A stretch of DNA of 64,000 nt, taken from NCBI GenBank assembly GCA_910578345.1, contig CAJTRA010000017.1, forward strand, positions 5,286-69,285. Reading direction: 5' to 3'. Source of the stretch: an uncultured Lachnospiraceae bacterium (GTDB lineage Bacteria > Bacillota > Clostridia > Lachnospirales > Lachnospiraceae). A program made the position numbers and the translations under genes. The notes beneath the pieces were generated by a model. That model saw only the letters and a program-made list of their open reading frames with translations, did not search any database and was not told the origin of the DNA. Below are positions 8,510-17,101 of the stretch, one piece after another (position 1 is the stretch's first letter; every line of letters begins with the position of its first letter).

Positions 8510-9454
8510 TCAACTGCTGTCTGACTCCTCTTCTGCCTCGTCACAGGGAACCTTCTTCCTGTATGGCACTCTGGCGGCAGGCACTACTTCTGATGCCGGA
8601 ACCGTATGTACCGACTGATCGTCGAAGAAAATATGCGCTCCGAATGCAAGCAGTACTTCTTTCTTGCTGACTCCTCCAAGGAAAAATACTTCATCGATAC
8701 GCACATTCCATGCGCGAAGGGTACGGATCACCCTCTCATGCGTCGGCGCACACCTGGATGTCACAAGCGCAGTTCTGATCGGTGCTTCCTCTGCAGCGCA
8801 ATCTTTCTGTAACTCAGACAGCATCGTGAGGAATTTCGCAAAAGGACCTGCCTTTAACGGATGATTGGCATTGCGCCTCTCGTTCTCCTCGAAAGCCTCC
8901 AAGCCCTGTTCCTTAAAGATTTGTTCTGAATCATCCGAGAATAATACTGCATCGCCGTCAAAGGCAATCCGAATCTGCCTGATCTGGTGATCACAGTCGT
9001 AAGTGCGCAGCCCTTCTGTGCAGATGATACCCGCCGCTATATTAGAATCGATAGCGCTCTGTACATCATCTTCATATGCCGACAGAAACAGATCCGTCTT
9101 AAAAGCTGACAGATACGGCGCCAGAGAAGCGCCGCTGGCAAGAACGGCTCTGGTGATGCCCAGGCCGTAATGCTCTATCGCATTAAACACGCGCAGAGAG
9201 GAATCCGGACTGTTCCTGGACATGATAATCACTTCCACACTGCCTTCCCTACCTGGCAGATGGTTCAGGTCAAGAAGCGCCTTGACTAATGGAAATCCCG
9301 GTCCAGGCTGCAGTATTTCATTCTCATGCTCAATCTGATACCTACAGTATGCCTCCACGCCGTCCGCTTCAAATATGGTATTCTCATACGTCAGGTCAAA
9401 CAACGCCCTGGATGATACACCTACCACCAGTTTATTCTCTAGATCATATGCCAT
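8510..9454 (-). CDS. Cytosolic 5'-nucleotidase, NT5C1-like family
   Basis: A 314-residue protein of the 5'-nucleotidase family related to animal cytosolic 5'-nucleotidase 1, which dephosphorylates (deoxy)nucleoside monophosphates. Visible features are VVGVSSRALFDL near the N-terminus, IIMSRNSPDSS, the HAD-like AFDGDAVLFSDDSE (about residues 162-175) and a late FFDDQ. It sits between the DUF1653 gene and the SfsA-MutY fusion, all leftward and closely spaced, so nucleotide-pool cleansing together with repair is a reasonable joint role. Start ATG 9454 follows GGGAGG. The C-terminal tail is acidic (DEAEEESDSS). Confidence 0.85.
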   Translation of the reverse strand: MAYDLENKLVVGVSSRALFDLTYENTIFEADGVEAYCRYQIEHENEILQPGPGFPLVKALLDLNHLPGREGSVEVIIMSRNSPDSSLRVFNAIEHYGLGITRAVLASGASLAPYLSAFKTDLFLSAYEDDVQSAIDSNIAAGIICTEGLRTYDCDHQIRQIRIAFDGDAVLFSDDSEQIFKEQGLEAFEENERRNANHPLKAGPFAKFLTMLSELQKDCAAEEAPIRTALVTSRCAPTHERVIRTLRAWNVRIDEVFFLGGVSKKEVLLAFGAHIFFDDQSVHTVPASEVVPAARVPYRKKVPCDEAEEESDSS

Positions 9455-9531
9455 AATTTACCTCCCGGTCTGGATCAAACACTTCTTCTAGTACTCCTTA
9501 CCTGATCCCCCGGAAGATATCATCCAAAATA

Positions 9532-10086
9532 TTACCGCAGTCTGTTACATTCGTATTTCTCAAATGTCAGCAGACAATTCCTGAATTCCTCATAGCGTTC
9601 TTCCACATCGCCTTCCTTGATCTCCAGATCGACAGCCACAGCCATCGTATTGATCATCTCATCCGTGATCCTGTGCCGAAGCGCCGCCAGAATATTGAGT
9701 CTCTGCTCATACGTATCTGCTTCCAGAAATTCCATCACCAGTGGATCAATATTATATTGTTCTTCTGATCCGGCTGTCTGCTCCTCCCGCAGAGATGAGA
9801 TTTGTTCTGACACTTCCGCTGGTTCCGCCTCCTGCGGCGAAGACTCTAACTCCATATCCTGCAGCAGTTCAAAACGATATTTCTGTGCAGCATTCGGATA
9901 TTTCGCAGAATCCACCTCTTCCATAAACATGGCAAGCGGTCTGACATAAATTTGAAAAGTATCATACATAGCCTGATAGACTACCATCATCTCTCCCGTC
10001 TCACTGTGCCTTGCAAGACAGCGGATCTGATAAATATTACCTTTAAAATGTCTGTACATTTCCTGTGGTTTGGGATTCGTTCTCAT
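9532..10086 (-). CDS. DUF1653 domain protein
   Basis: 184 residues. The N-terminal 65 residues match the DUF1653 pattern: MYRHFKGNIYQI, the charged HSETGE, VVYQAMY and VRPLAMF. DUF1653 is a small beta domain of unknown function, often found as a stand-alone protein. The rest is acidic and helical and was not recognised. Start ATG 10086 was chosen over an upstream TTG because GGAG lies seven bases before it. It is the first gene behind the SOS-like promoter and leads into the 5'-nucleotidase after 77 bases. Confidence 0.8.
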   Translation of the reverse strand: MRTNPKPQEMYRHFKGNIYQIRCLARHSETGEMMVVYQAMYDTFQIYVRPLAMFMEEVDSAKYPNAAQKYRFELLQDMELESSPQEAEPAEVSEQISSLREEQTAGSEEQYNIDPLVMEFLEADTYEQRLNILAALRHRITDEMINTMAVAVDLEIKEGDVEERYEEFRNCLLTFEKYECNRLR

Positions 10087-10167
10087 ATTCTGCTCCAATC
10101 TATCTAAATAGAAAAGCTATTCCAGAAATGTTCGAAAATTCCTTCTCTGTAAATACTGCTTTCATCT

Positions 10168-10196
10168 AGTATAATCCCAAATCATGAAAAAGTCAT
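10168..10196 (-). promoter_or_regulatory. Possible second promoter of the DUF1653 operon
   Basis: On the minus strand, ATGACT and TATACT are separated by 17 bases. It lies downstream of the LexA-like promoter, so it could give constitutive expression. Confidence 0.35.
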
Positions 10197-10223
10197 TCTT
10201 AAAGTTTATAGATTTCTTAGAGA

Positions 10224-10235
10224 GAACATTTGTTC
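10224..10235. promoter_or_regulatory. LexA (SOS) box, perfect core
   Basis: GAACATTTGTTC matches the Gram-positive SOS box core GAAC-N4-GTTC exactly. It lies 10 bases downstream of the -10 element at 10246-10251, where bound LexA would block the start of transcription. Confidence 0.65.
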
Positions 10236-10245
10236 TGTGTATTTA

Positions 10246-10274
10246 ATGATAGAACATATATTCGAATTTGTCAA
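10246..10274 (-). promoter_or_regulatory. Strong sigma-A promoter with LexA-like box in its spacer
   Basis: On the minus strand, consensus TTGACA is followed after 17 bases by TATCAT. The spacer contains GAATATATGTTC (10252-10263), one base from the GAAC-N4-GTTC SOS core. It drives leftward into DUF1653, the 5'-nucleotidase and SfsA-MutY, with a leader of about 150 bases. Confidence 0.65.
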
Positions 10275-10336
10275 TAGCAGACAGACCGGATCCGAAAATA
10301 TAAACAGGCATTCTAAATCCTTTCGCTCATAGCAAA

Positions 10337-10350
10337 AGGGTAAAAACCCT
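10337..10350 (-). terminator. Weak hairpin after the small membrane protein gene
   Basis: Read leftward, AGGGT-TTTT-ACCCT is followed by TTTG. The stem is only five base pairs, so this is a marginal terminator. Confidence 0.3.
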
Positions 10351-10357
10351 GTCTTAC

Positions 10358-10717
10358 CTACAAGTCATATTGAAAGACGCAGGCATCTCTTCCAAATTCT
10401 TTCTGCGTTAATGCCTCTCGAAGAAACAACTTATCCGCCACAGACATCCCTTCTATTCTTCTGTGATGGATCTGTATCTTATATTCCCTGCTGCCATCTT
10501 CATAAGTCACTCTGGTCATCATCACACCACAGTCGGCAAATCCCTGTTCCTGCAGATATGCTTTCATATTCGCCACATATTCCTTCTCTAATCCCAGATA
10601 GTAGATGTTCTCCTGTGCGCGCTGCGGATTCCCCTTGCTCATCACAGTTCCTTTCACACAGAAAATAATGATCAGTATCAATAAAATGGTAGCTATTCCA
10701 AATCTTCTTCCCGACAT
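10358..10717 (-). CDS. Small membrane-anchored protein of unknown function
   Basis: 119 residues: a short basic N-terminus, one transmembrane helix (RFGIATILLILIIIFCV, about residues 4-22), then about 95 residues predicted to lie outside the cell. The outer part contains NIYYLGLEKEYVANMKAYLQ and a mixed alpha/beta stretch. No family was recognised. Start ATG 10717 was chosen because GGAAGG lies just upstream and the membrane helix begins there; a longer frame to 10798 has no ribosome binding site. It is a lone gene upstream of, and read toward, the LexA-like promoter. Confidence 0.65.
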   Translation of the reverse strand: MSGRRFGIATILLILIIIFCVKGTVMSKGNPQRAQENIYYLGLEKEYVANMKAYLQEQGFADCGVMMTRVTYEDGSREYKIQIHHRRIEGMSVADKLFLREALTQKEFGRDACVFQYDL

Positions 10718-10908
10718 AAGCACCTTCCTCTCCTGTTCCCCTATCCTCCAAAATGCGACAGCAGGCTCTCCAAAAACCTTGACTGCAAAGACGAGCAAAG
10801 TTTATTTATAAGATTTACCTGCGGCAGACTCGATTAAGCGAAGAAACTTCTTACAACACAAAATAGCACAGGATATGTCCCAATAAACGGACTCACACAA
10901 AAAAACTC

Positions 10909-10961
10909 AAAAAAGCTGCCGCAGATCGACATCCAGACCGTCGTCCTTGCAGCAGCTTTTT
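10909..10961 (-). terminator. Intrinsic terminator of the GH29 gene
   Basis: AAAAAGCTGC and GCAGCTTTTT form a ten-base-pair stem. Read leftward it is followed by T-runs. The rest of the gap 10718-11036 (319 bases) holds only the probable promoter region of the small membrane protein and no recognised element. Confidence 0.7.
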
Positions 10962-11036
10962 CTGAGCAATAGCTTCCATAATGATATTGATAATCGCTTA
11001 TTTCTATAAACAGGGTGTCAGGGCACGCCTTATCTC

Positions 11037-12509
11037 CTACTCTACCGTAACGCGAAATACTACCGGCTTATCACTCTTTACCGGAGTTGTAATCTGCAGT
11101 CCCTCTTCTTCCCGCACCCATACCGGCGCCTGTTCTTCTCCTAAAACCTCCACTTTCTTGATGATCCCGCTGAAGTTCGCTACTCTCGATGCATCCCGTA
11201 TGCCCAAAGACCGCACACAATATTTAGCCGTCTCACTGCATTTGAGCGCCGTAACATAGAGCTTTCCTCCTCTGGTCGTAAAGCGGAAGTCCTGGCTTGT
11301 AAAATTCTTCTTAATGCCGTCCGAGAATTGTCCTTCCACGATCTGGGTCGGACCTTCCCCATAGATCCTCCATGTCTTTGATCCATAAATGGCCTCTCCG
11401 TTCACTGCAAGCCATTCGCCGATCTCCATAAGAACCCTGGTTTCCTCTTCTGAGATCGTTCCGTCCGCCTTAGGACCCACATTCAGAAGCAGACGTCCAT
11501 TTTTACTCACAATGTCCACCAGATCACACAGGATCTCATTCACCGGACGGTAAATATTATTCTCTGTATACCCCCAGGAGTTCAGAGCGATCGCCGTATC
11601 CGTCTGCCAACTATACTGCTTCATATCCGCAAACTGTCCCCGTTCCACGTCGGGAACCGCTGTCCCAAACAGATAGGCATCATGCTTATAGTTGATCACA
11701 ACTTGTTCTCCCCACTGCATCGCCTTGTTATAATAGTAGGCCGCCAGCTTCTTGATATACGGTCTGGCGCTGGCGTGGTGGATCCACCAGTCAAAGTAGA
11801 GAATCTTCGGCCGGTACGCATCAATGAGCTCACATGTTCTGACCAGCCAATCCGACAGAAATTCTTCGGTCGGGAACGGTTTACTGAAGATATCATTGTG
11901 GTCTGCTTCCGGCATTGACGGCCAGTAAAGATCTCCCCGCTCCAGAGGCTCCTTGATATCACTGTCAAATTCCCTGCCATGCCCCAGGAAAAACCAGTGC
12001 TCGATCCGATGAGACGAGGCTCCCAGAGTAAGGCCCTTCCTCGCAAATACCTCGCCAAGCTCTCCAAGCACATCTCTCTTTGGTCCCTTTTCCCATGCAT
12101 TCCATGCAGAGATCTTGCTTTTATACATCTGGAACCCGTCATGATGCTCCGCTACGGGAACCACATATTCTGCTCCTGCTTTCTCAAATAACTGAGCCCA
12201 CGCTTCCGGGTCAAACTTTTCCGCCTTAAAAAGCGGCACGAAATCCTTGTAGCCAAAATCTTTGTGCGGACCATATGTCTCGATGTGATGCTGATATTCT
12301 TTCTCTCCCTGTATATACATATTCCTCGGATACCATTCACTACCGAACGCCGGGACGCTGAACACGCCCCAGTGAATGAAAATACCGAATTTCTTCTTCT
12401 CATACCAGTCAGGAACCCGATATTCCGACAACGATTCCCAGTTGTCCTGGTAAGGCCCCTCCTGTATCACCTTTTCGATCTCACTCAGATATGGTTTCAT
12501 GTCATACAT
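11037..12509 (-). CDS. Alpha-L-fucosidase, GH29
   Basis: A 490-residue retaining fucosidase. The catalytic barrel begins at KKFGIFIHWGVFSVPAFGSE and includes AEHHDGF and LYFDWWIHH, where the Asp is the nucleophile of GH29. A C-terminal beta domain covers about the last 110 residues. There is no signal peptide, so it acts on imported short fucosylated sugars. Start ATG 12509 follows GGGGAGGG at eight bases. It is second in an operon behind the GH3 gene, which itself once followed an ABC permease. A related use for its product exists 35 kb away, where L-fucose isomerase is encoded. Confidence 0.93.
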   Translation of the reverse strand: MYDMKPYLSEIEKVIQEGPYQDNWESLSEYRVPDWYEKKKFGIFIHWGVFSVPAFGSEWYPRNMYIQGEKEYQHHIETYGPHKDFGYKDFVPLFKAEKFDPEAWAQLFEKAGAEYVVPVAEHHDGFQMYKSKISAWNAWEKGPKRDVLGELGEVFARKGLTLGASSHRIEHWFFLGHGREFDSDIKEPLERGDLYWPSMPEADHNDIFSKPFPTEEFLSDWLVRTCELIDAYRPKILYFDWWIHHASARPYIKKLAAYYYNKAMQWGEQVVINYKHDAYLFGTAVPDVERGQFADMKQYSWQTDTAIALNSWGYTENNIYRPVNEILCDLVDIVSKNGRLLLNVGPKADGTISEEETRVLMEIGEWLAVNGEAIYGSKTWRIYGEGPTQIVEGQFSDGIKKNFTSQDFRFTTRGGKLYVTALKCSETAKYCVRSLGIRDASRVANFSGIIKKVEVLGEEQAPVWVREEEGLQITTPVKSDKPVVFRVTVE

Positions 12510-12526
12510 GTTTTATACCCTCCCCA

Positions 12527-12554
12527 CATATCACAAGCCATACTTGCGACACTG
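12527..12554. repeat. Palindromic intercistronic repeat, copy 3
   Basis: CATATCACAAG...CTTGCGACACTG, a diverged copy of the repeat at 1276 and 3564, in the same minus-strand orientation. It lies between the GH3 gene and the fucosidase, 18 bases upstream of the fucosidase start. Confidence 0.5.
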
Positions 12555-12591
12555 CACAACAAATAGCACCTGTTACCTTCTCATATAGCCG

Positions 12592-14724
12592 CTATACTTC
12601 CCATTTCAGCGGAAATTCCAATTCCACCCTCACAGCCTTTCTTCCCGTAAGCTCCTCGCTCCGTTCATCTGGCTGGAACGTACCGGCATATAAAGTGAAA
12701 TGTGTACCGTCCATCACGCGTTCTCCCTCAAAATTCACCACCGTAAATGCCTTTGATCCGATCCTAAGTGTCGCCCGCACTGTCTCTCCTGCCTTTACCC
12801 GTACTCTTTGAAAGGCACAGAGCGTCGGATTCTTTACCGCATACGCAGAGTCTGTATTCTTGATATAGATCTGGACCACATCTTCTGTGTCACGCTTCCC
12901 CAGATTCTGCACCGTCACGCTGACCGACACGGGATGCTCGCCGTCCGCATCCTCCAGACTCCCGCAAACCCTGGCTTTTGTCACTGCCACATCTCCATAC
13001 GTCAGGCCGAATCCAAAAGGATACTGCGCTTTTCCTTCCATATAGCGGTAGGTTCTGCCCGCCATACGATAGTCTGTGAATTCCGGCAGACTGTCGCCGT
13101 CCTCATAGAATGTCACCGGAAGCTTACCGGAAGGGGACGCCTCCCCGAACAAAATCTCAGCGGCAGTTCTTCCACCTCTGGCGCCAGGATACCATAACTG
13201 CATAATAGCATTAAAATGCCTGGCCGGATAACGCAAATCCATGGCGCTTCCCGTCATCAGACATAAGATCACCGGTCTGCCGGTCTTAGCGATCGTCTCC
13301 ATCAGCTCCCTCTGCGGTTTCGGAAGAAGCAGGTCGGTCTTATCCCCGGAAGCATAACTGTTGCCTGCATCCCCTTCTTCCCCTTCCAGAGTCTCGTCCA
13401 ACCCCAGACAGAGCACCACCACATCACTATGTTCGGCGACAATCTGCGCCTCTGTAAGTCTGTCTCCTGCCAGAGCAAGTGCCTCTGTCTTATCTGCAAG
13501 CAGTCCGCACCCCTCCGAGAACAGAACCCTTGCTCTTCCATTCACATAGCTGCGGATTCCCTCCGCTACTGTGATATATTCCGAGGAAGTTCCATGGTAA
13601 TTGCCCACTAATGGTCTGCGGCTGTCCGCATTTGGCCCGATCACGCCGATTGTCTTGATATCGTCCACGACAAGGGGCAGAATTCCGTCATTTTTCAGAA
13701 GAACCATACTCTCCCGCGCGGCCCGGTCTGCCAGCGCGACATGTTCGCTGCATTCCACCATCTCATAATTCAGTTTATCATACTCATTTTCCTCGAACAA
13801 GCCCAGAAGAAACCGGGTCGTAAACAGGCGTACAGCCGCCTGTGTAATGCTGTCTTCCGTGACAAGTCCCTGTTGCAGCGCTTCCAGCAGATGCAGATAG
13901 GTAACGCCACAGTTAAGATCACATCCTGCATTCAACGCCATTGCCGCGGACTGTGTCGGCGTGGCAGTCACCATATGATGTTCATGAAAATCTTTGATCG
14001 CCCAGCAGTCAGACACGAAATGTCCCTCAAAGTTCCATTTCCCACGCAGAATATCCCGGATCAGCGTCTCGCTTCCACAACACGGTTCCCCGTTCACTCT
14101 ATTGTAGGCTCCCATCACTGCTTCCACATGAGCTTCTTTTACCAGTGCCTCAAAAGCCGGCAGATAAGTCTCTTCCATGTCTTTCGGGTCAGCTTTCGCA
14201 TCAAACTCGTGCCGCAGCGCCTCCGGTCCGGAATGCACCGCAAAATGCTTTGCACAGGCCGCGGCTTTCATGAATTCTCCGTCCCCCTGCAGACCTTTGA
14301 CGAACGCAACCCCCAATCTGGAGGTCAGATAAGGATCCTCCCCGTATGTCTCATGACCTCTTCCCCATCTGGGATCCCGAAAAAGATTGATGTTCGGAGA
14401 CCAGAAGGTGAGTCCTTTATAGATATCTCTGTCATGATGTGCGGAAAATTCATTATACTTTGCCCTACCTTCTGTTCCCACACAGTCTCCGATCTTACCC
14501 GCCAGCTCCTCATCAAAAGCCGCGGCAATGCCGATCGCCTGCGGAAATACCGTGGCGACGCCTGCCCTGGCGACACCATGCAGTCCCTCTCCCCACCAGT
14601 TGTAAGCCGGAATCCCCAATCGTTCGATCGCCGGGGCGTTATACTTAAGCTGTCCGACGCGCTCCTCCACCGTCATCTGCGCCACAAGCTCCTCTGCTTT
14701 CTTTCTCGCCTCTTCTCTTTTCAT
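12592..14724 (-). CDS. GH3 beta-glycosidase (beta-glucosidase/beta-xylosidase type)
   Basis: About 710 residues with the full GH3 plan: an N-terminal barrel (YNWWGEGLHGVARAG, SPNINLFRDPRWGRG, KHFAVHSGPE), the nucleophile Asp in FVSDCWAI, an alpha/beta sandwich (VLCLGLDETLEGEEGD) and a C-terminal fibronectin-III-like domain. The barrel resembles xylosidase-type GH3 enzymes, but substrate cannot be fixed by eye. No signal peptide, so it acts on imported sugars. Start ATG 14724 was chosen because GGAG lies six bases before it and MKREEARKKAEEL is a typical N-terminus. Starts at 14736 or 14763 are possible but lack a good ribosome binding site. Confidence 0.92.
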   Translation of the reverse strand: MKREEARKKAEELVAQMTVEERVGQLKYNAPAIERLGIPAYNWWGEGLHGVARAGVATVFPQAIGIAAAFDEELAGKIGDCVGTEGRAKYNEFSAHHDRDIYKGLTFWSPNINLFRDPRWGRGHETYGEDPYLTSRLGVAFVKGLQGDGEFMKAAACAKHFAVHSGPEALRHEFDAKADPKDMEETYLPAFEALVKEAHVEAVMGAYNRVNGEPCCGSETLIRDILRGKWNFEGHFVSDCWAIKDFHEHHMVTATPTQSAAMALNAGCDLNCGVTYLHLLEALQQGLVTEDSITQAAVRLFTTRFLLGLFEENEYDKLNYEMVECSEHVALADRAARESMVLLKNDGILPLVVDDIKTIGVIGPNADSRRPLVGNYHGTSSEYITVAEGIRSYVNGRARVLFSEGCGLLADKTEALALAGDRLTEAQIVAEHSDVVVLCLGLDETLEGEEGDAGNSYASGDKTDLLLPKPQRELMETIAKTGRPVILCLMTGSAMDLRYPARHFNAIMQLWYPGARGGRTAAEILFGEASPSGKLPVTFYEDGDSLPEFTDYRMAGRTYRYMEGKAQYPFGFGLTYGDVAVTKARVCGSLEDADGEHPVSVSVTVQNLGKRDTEDVVQIYIKNTDSAYAVKNPTLCAFQRVRVKAGETVRATLRIGSKAFTVVNFEGERVMDGTHFTLYAGTFQPDERSEELTGRKAVRVELEFPLKWEV

Positions 14725-14775
14725 ACGCTTCTCCATTCCGAAACATTCATCCAAACGATCCATTCTTCTTTGCTA

Positions 14776-14832
14776 TCAGCCTTTTACTGCACCTGCTGTC
14801 AATCCATCTACGATCTGGTTGCTGAAGATACC
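14776..14832 (-). pseudogene. Remnant: C-terminal 18 codons of a CUT1 sugar ABC permease
   Basis: Just upstream of the GH3 gene, on the same strand, is an open stretch ending GLTAGAVKG and a stop codon, preceded by IFSNQIVD. This is the characteristic C-terminus of MalG-type permeases; the intact permease at 40388 ends HIIKGIAAGAVKG. An in-frame stop interrupts it right before these codons. The transporter that would have fed the GH3 and GH29 enzymes appears to have been deleted. Confidence 0.65.
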
Positions 14833-15047
14833 CTATCTCAGGTGCCATATAGATGACATCTCAAATACATGATATCACATAGATCAAAACCTCGACATGG
14901 TTTATCACATTTTACATTTGTAATTACACAACACATGCCACACAGAAGACCTGTCCCTGGACTGTGCAGCGAATCCGGCCGGATTCAACAAGTTCCATTT
15001 TATCTCATAACCGCAAAGCATAAATATGCATTCTTTTGACTTTTTTC

Positions 15048-15076
15048 TTGTGTAATATAACATGCAGTGGTATACT
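15048..15076 (+). promoter_or_regulatory. Candidate promoter of the NhaC-type gene
   Basis: TTGTGT, a 17-base spacer ending in TGG (extended -10), and TATACT. It would give a leader of about 170 bases. The gap 14833-15252 otherwise holds the permease remnant and the structured leader. Confidence 0.45.
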
Positions 15077-15153
15077 ATCCTCGGCAGTCGTGCTACACAT
15101 CCGGCATTTGTTATCTGTGCCACAATATAGTTTATGCATTTTTATACAAAATT

Positions 15154-15230
15154 GGGGGATCTCTCCCACACGGCATACCAAGCCGCACCATATTGTCCAG
15201 AACGCCGGGAAGCATGACGGCTCAATTCTA
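15154..15230 (+). promoter_or_regulatory. Structured leader of the antiporter gene, possible riboswitch
   Basis: Three adjacent small hairpins can be drawn: GGGGG/CTCCC (15154-15167), CGGC/GCCG (15171-15185) and GCCG-GGAAGCATGA-CGGC (15204-15221). They lie directly before the ribosome binding site of an Na+/H+ antiporter-like gene. The placement would suit a Na+- or amino-acid-sensing riboswitch. I could not match it to a class with certainty. Confidence 0.35.
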
Positions 15231-15252
15231 AGAGAAAAGGGAGTACAAAAGA

Positions 15253-16854
15253 ATGAAAAAGAAAAAACTGTTACGGGGAGCAGGCCTTTTTATCCTCTGT
15301 ATGGCTCTTCTGCCGCTTACCGCATTTGCCGCAGAAGAAGGCGCAGAGTATACACCTGTTATGTATGCCACCTTCTGGGCGCTGATCCCTCCCATCGTAG
15401 CCATCGTACTGTCACTGATCACGAAAGAAGTCTACAGTTCTCTTTTCGTCGGGATCTTAGTGGGTGGATTATTCTATTCCGGTTTTTCTTTCGAGGAAAC
15501 CCTCAGCCACATCTTTAACGACGGATTTGTCGCCGTCTTGTCCGACAGCTATAATGTAGGCATTCTGATCTTCCTTGTGATTCTGGGCGCTATGGTAAGC
15601 CTGATGAACCGGGCAGGCGGATCTGCCGCTTTCGGCCATTTCGCCAAGGAAAAGATCAAAACACGCACTGGCGCGCAGCTTGCAACCGTCGCACTGGGCG
15701 TACTGATCTTCATTGACGATTATTTCAACTGTCTCACCGTGGGCAGTGTCATGAAACCTGTCACAGACGAACATAAAGTTTCCCGCGCGAAATTAGCCTA
15801 TCTGATCGACGCCACCGCTGCGCCAGTCTGCATCATCGCGCCGATCTCTTCCTGGGCGGCGGCTGTATCCGGTTTCGTCGAGGGAGAAGACGGTTTCTCC
15901 ATCTTTATCCGTGCGATCCCTTATAACTTCTATGCCATCTTAACGATCATCATGATGATCTCCGTGGTACTTCTAAAGGTTGACTTCGGTCCAATGAAAG
16001 CACATGAAGATAACGCATTAAAGGGCGACCTGTTTTCCACCGGAAAAGGGGCTACCGCACAGGAGACGGAGCCTGTTAATCCCAAAGGAAAAGTGATCGA
16101 TCTGCTGATTCCCATTGTCACATTGATCATCTGCTGCGTGATCGGCATGATATACACGGGCGGTTTCTTTGACGGCGCCGGTTTTGTCACTGCTTTCTCC
16201 AATTCAGACGCTTCCGTCGGTCTTGCACTGGGCAGTATCTGCGCAATGATCCTGACGATCATCATCTACCTGATCCGCAGAGTCTTAAGTTTTACAGACT
16301 GTATGAAGTGTCTGCCCAACGGCTTTAAAGCCATGGTTCCGGCCATCCTGATCCTTACCTTTGCATGGACCTTAAAAGCGATGACGGATTCTCTCGGCGC
16401 AGCAGTCTTTGTCGCTGACACGGTACAAAGAAGCGCAGGATCCTTTATGAATTTCCTGCCTGCGATCATTTTCGTTGTGGCATGTTTCCTCGCGTTCTCA
16501 ACCGGTACTTCCTGGGGAACTTTCGGTATCCTGATCCCTATTGTGGTAAATGTATTCATGAACTCCAATCCTCAACTCATGATCATCTCCATCTCAGCCT
16601 GTATGGCGGGTGCGGTATGTGGCGATCACTGTTCTCCGATCTCCGATACCACGATCATGGCCTCCGCCGGCGCACAGTGCGATCACGTCAGTCATGTGTC
16701 CACACAGCTGCCTTACGCGATCCTGGTTGCCGTTATCTCCTTTATCACTTATCTTGTAGCCGGTTTCGCCCAGAGCGCATGGATCTCCCTTCCCGTGGGA
16801 ATCGTTCTGCTGCTGCTCACACTCGTTGTGATCAGGAATCTCAACAAAAAATAG
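15253..16854 (+). CDS. NhaC-family Na+/H+ antiporter-like transporter
   Basis: 533 residues, about 12-13 transmembrane helices. The N-terminus is signal-peptide-like (hydrophobic LFILCMALLPLTAFA after KKKK). The family core is IDDYFNCLTVGSVMKPVTDE, then AYLIDATAAPVCIIAPISSW, with polar charged residues inside membrane segments. Later GDHCSPISDTTIMAS is a hallmark of NhaC-type proteins. Members exchange Na+ for H+, or move amino acids such as lysine or malate/lactate, so the substrate is open. Start ATG 15253 follows AAGGGAG. A single-gene unit with its own promoter, structured leader and terminator. Confidence 0.9.
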   Translation: MKKKKLLRGAGLFILCMALLPLTAFAAEEGAEYTPVMYATFWALIPPIVAIVLSLITKEVYSSLFVGILVGGLFYSGFSFEETLSHIFNDGFVAVLSDSYNVGILIFLVILGAMVSLMNRAGGSAAFGHFAKEKIKTRTGAQLATVALGVLIFIDDYFNCLTVGSVMKPVTDEHKVSRAKLAYLIDATAAPVCIIAPISSWAAAVSGFVEGEDGFSIFIRAIPYNFYAILTIIMMISVVLLKVDFGPMKAHEDNALKGDLFSTGKGATAQETEPVNPKGKVIDLLIPIVTLIICCVIGMIYTGGFFDGAGFVTAFSNSDASVGLALGSICAMILTIIIYLIRRVLSFTDCMKCLPNGFKAMVPAILILTFAWTLKAMTDSLGAAVFVADTVQRSAGSFMNFLPAIIFVVACFLAFSTGTSWGTFGILIPIVVNVFMNSNPQLMIISISACMAGAVCGDHCSPISDTTIMASAGAQCDHVSHVSTQLPYAILVAVISFITYLVAGFAQSAWISLPVGIVLLLLTLVVIRNLNKK

Positions 16855-16933
16855 GATGCGCCTGCTAGCGATATCCATGGAGATTCTATCAGACTAAAGA
16901 GATGCAGCAATTAAGATTAAATTAAATAACAAA

Positions 16934-17010
16934 CGAAATCAAATATCCCGCAGGACTGCCGTCGTGTTCTTCCAGACACAACCGTCTTCCCCGCGGGATA
17001 TTTGATTTCG
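16934..17010. terminator. Bidirectional terminator with 18-base perfect arms
   Basis: CGAAATCAAATATCCCGC and its exact complement flank a 41-base loop. The loop itself can pair (GTGT/ACAC). It separates the convergent NhaC-type and ApbE genes. Confidence 0.6.
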
Positions 17011-17101
17011 ATAAAGTTCTTGTATTATGAAAACAGACAGAGGATTTTTTATATCCAATTGATTAAATCTAGATATAATTTTTGACACTTTATTACTTTT
17101 T

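Noticed and set aside
13741..14856. 371-codon open frame on the plus strand
   Set aside because: Antisense to the GH3 gene and lacks protein-like composition.
15077..15252. Lysine riboswitch before the NhaC-type gene
   Set aside because: I could not find the conserved L-box core; only a general structured leader is claimed.
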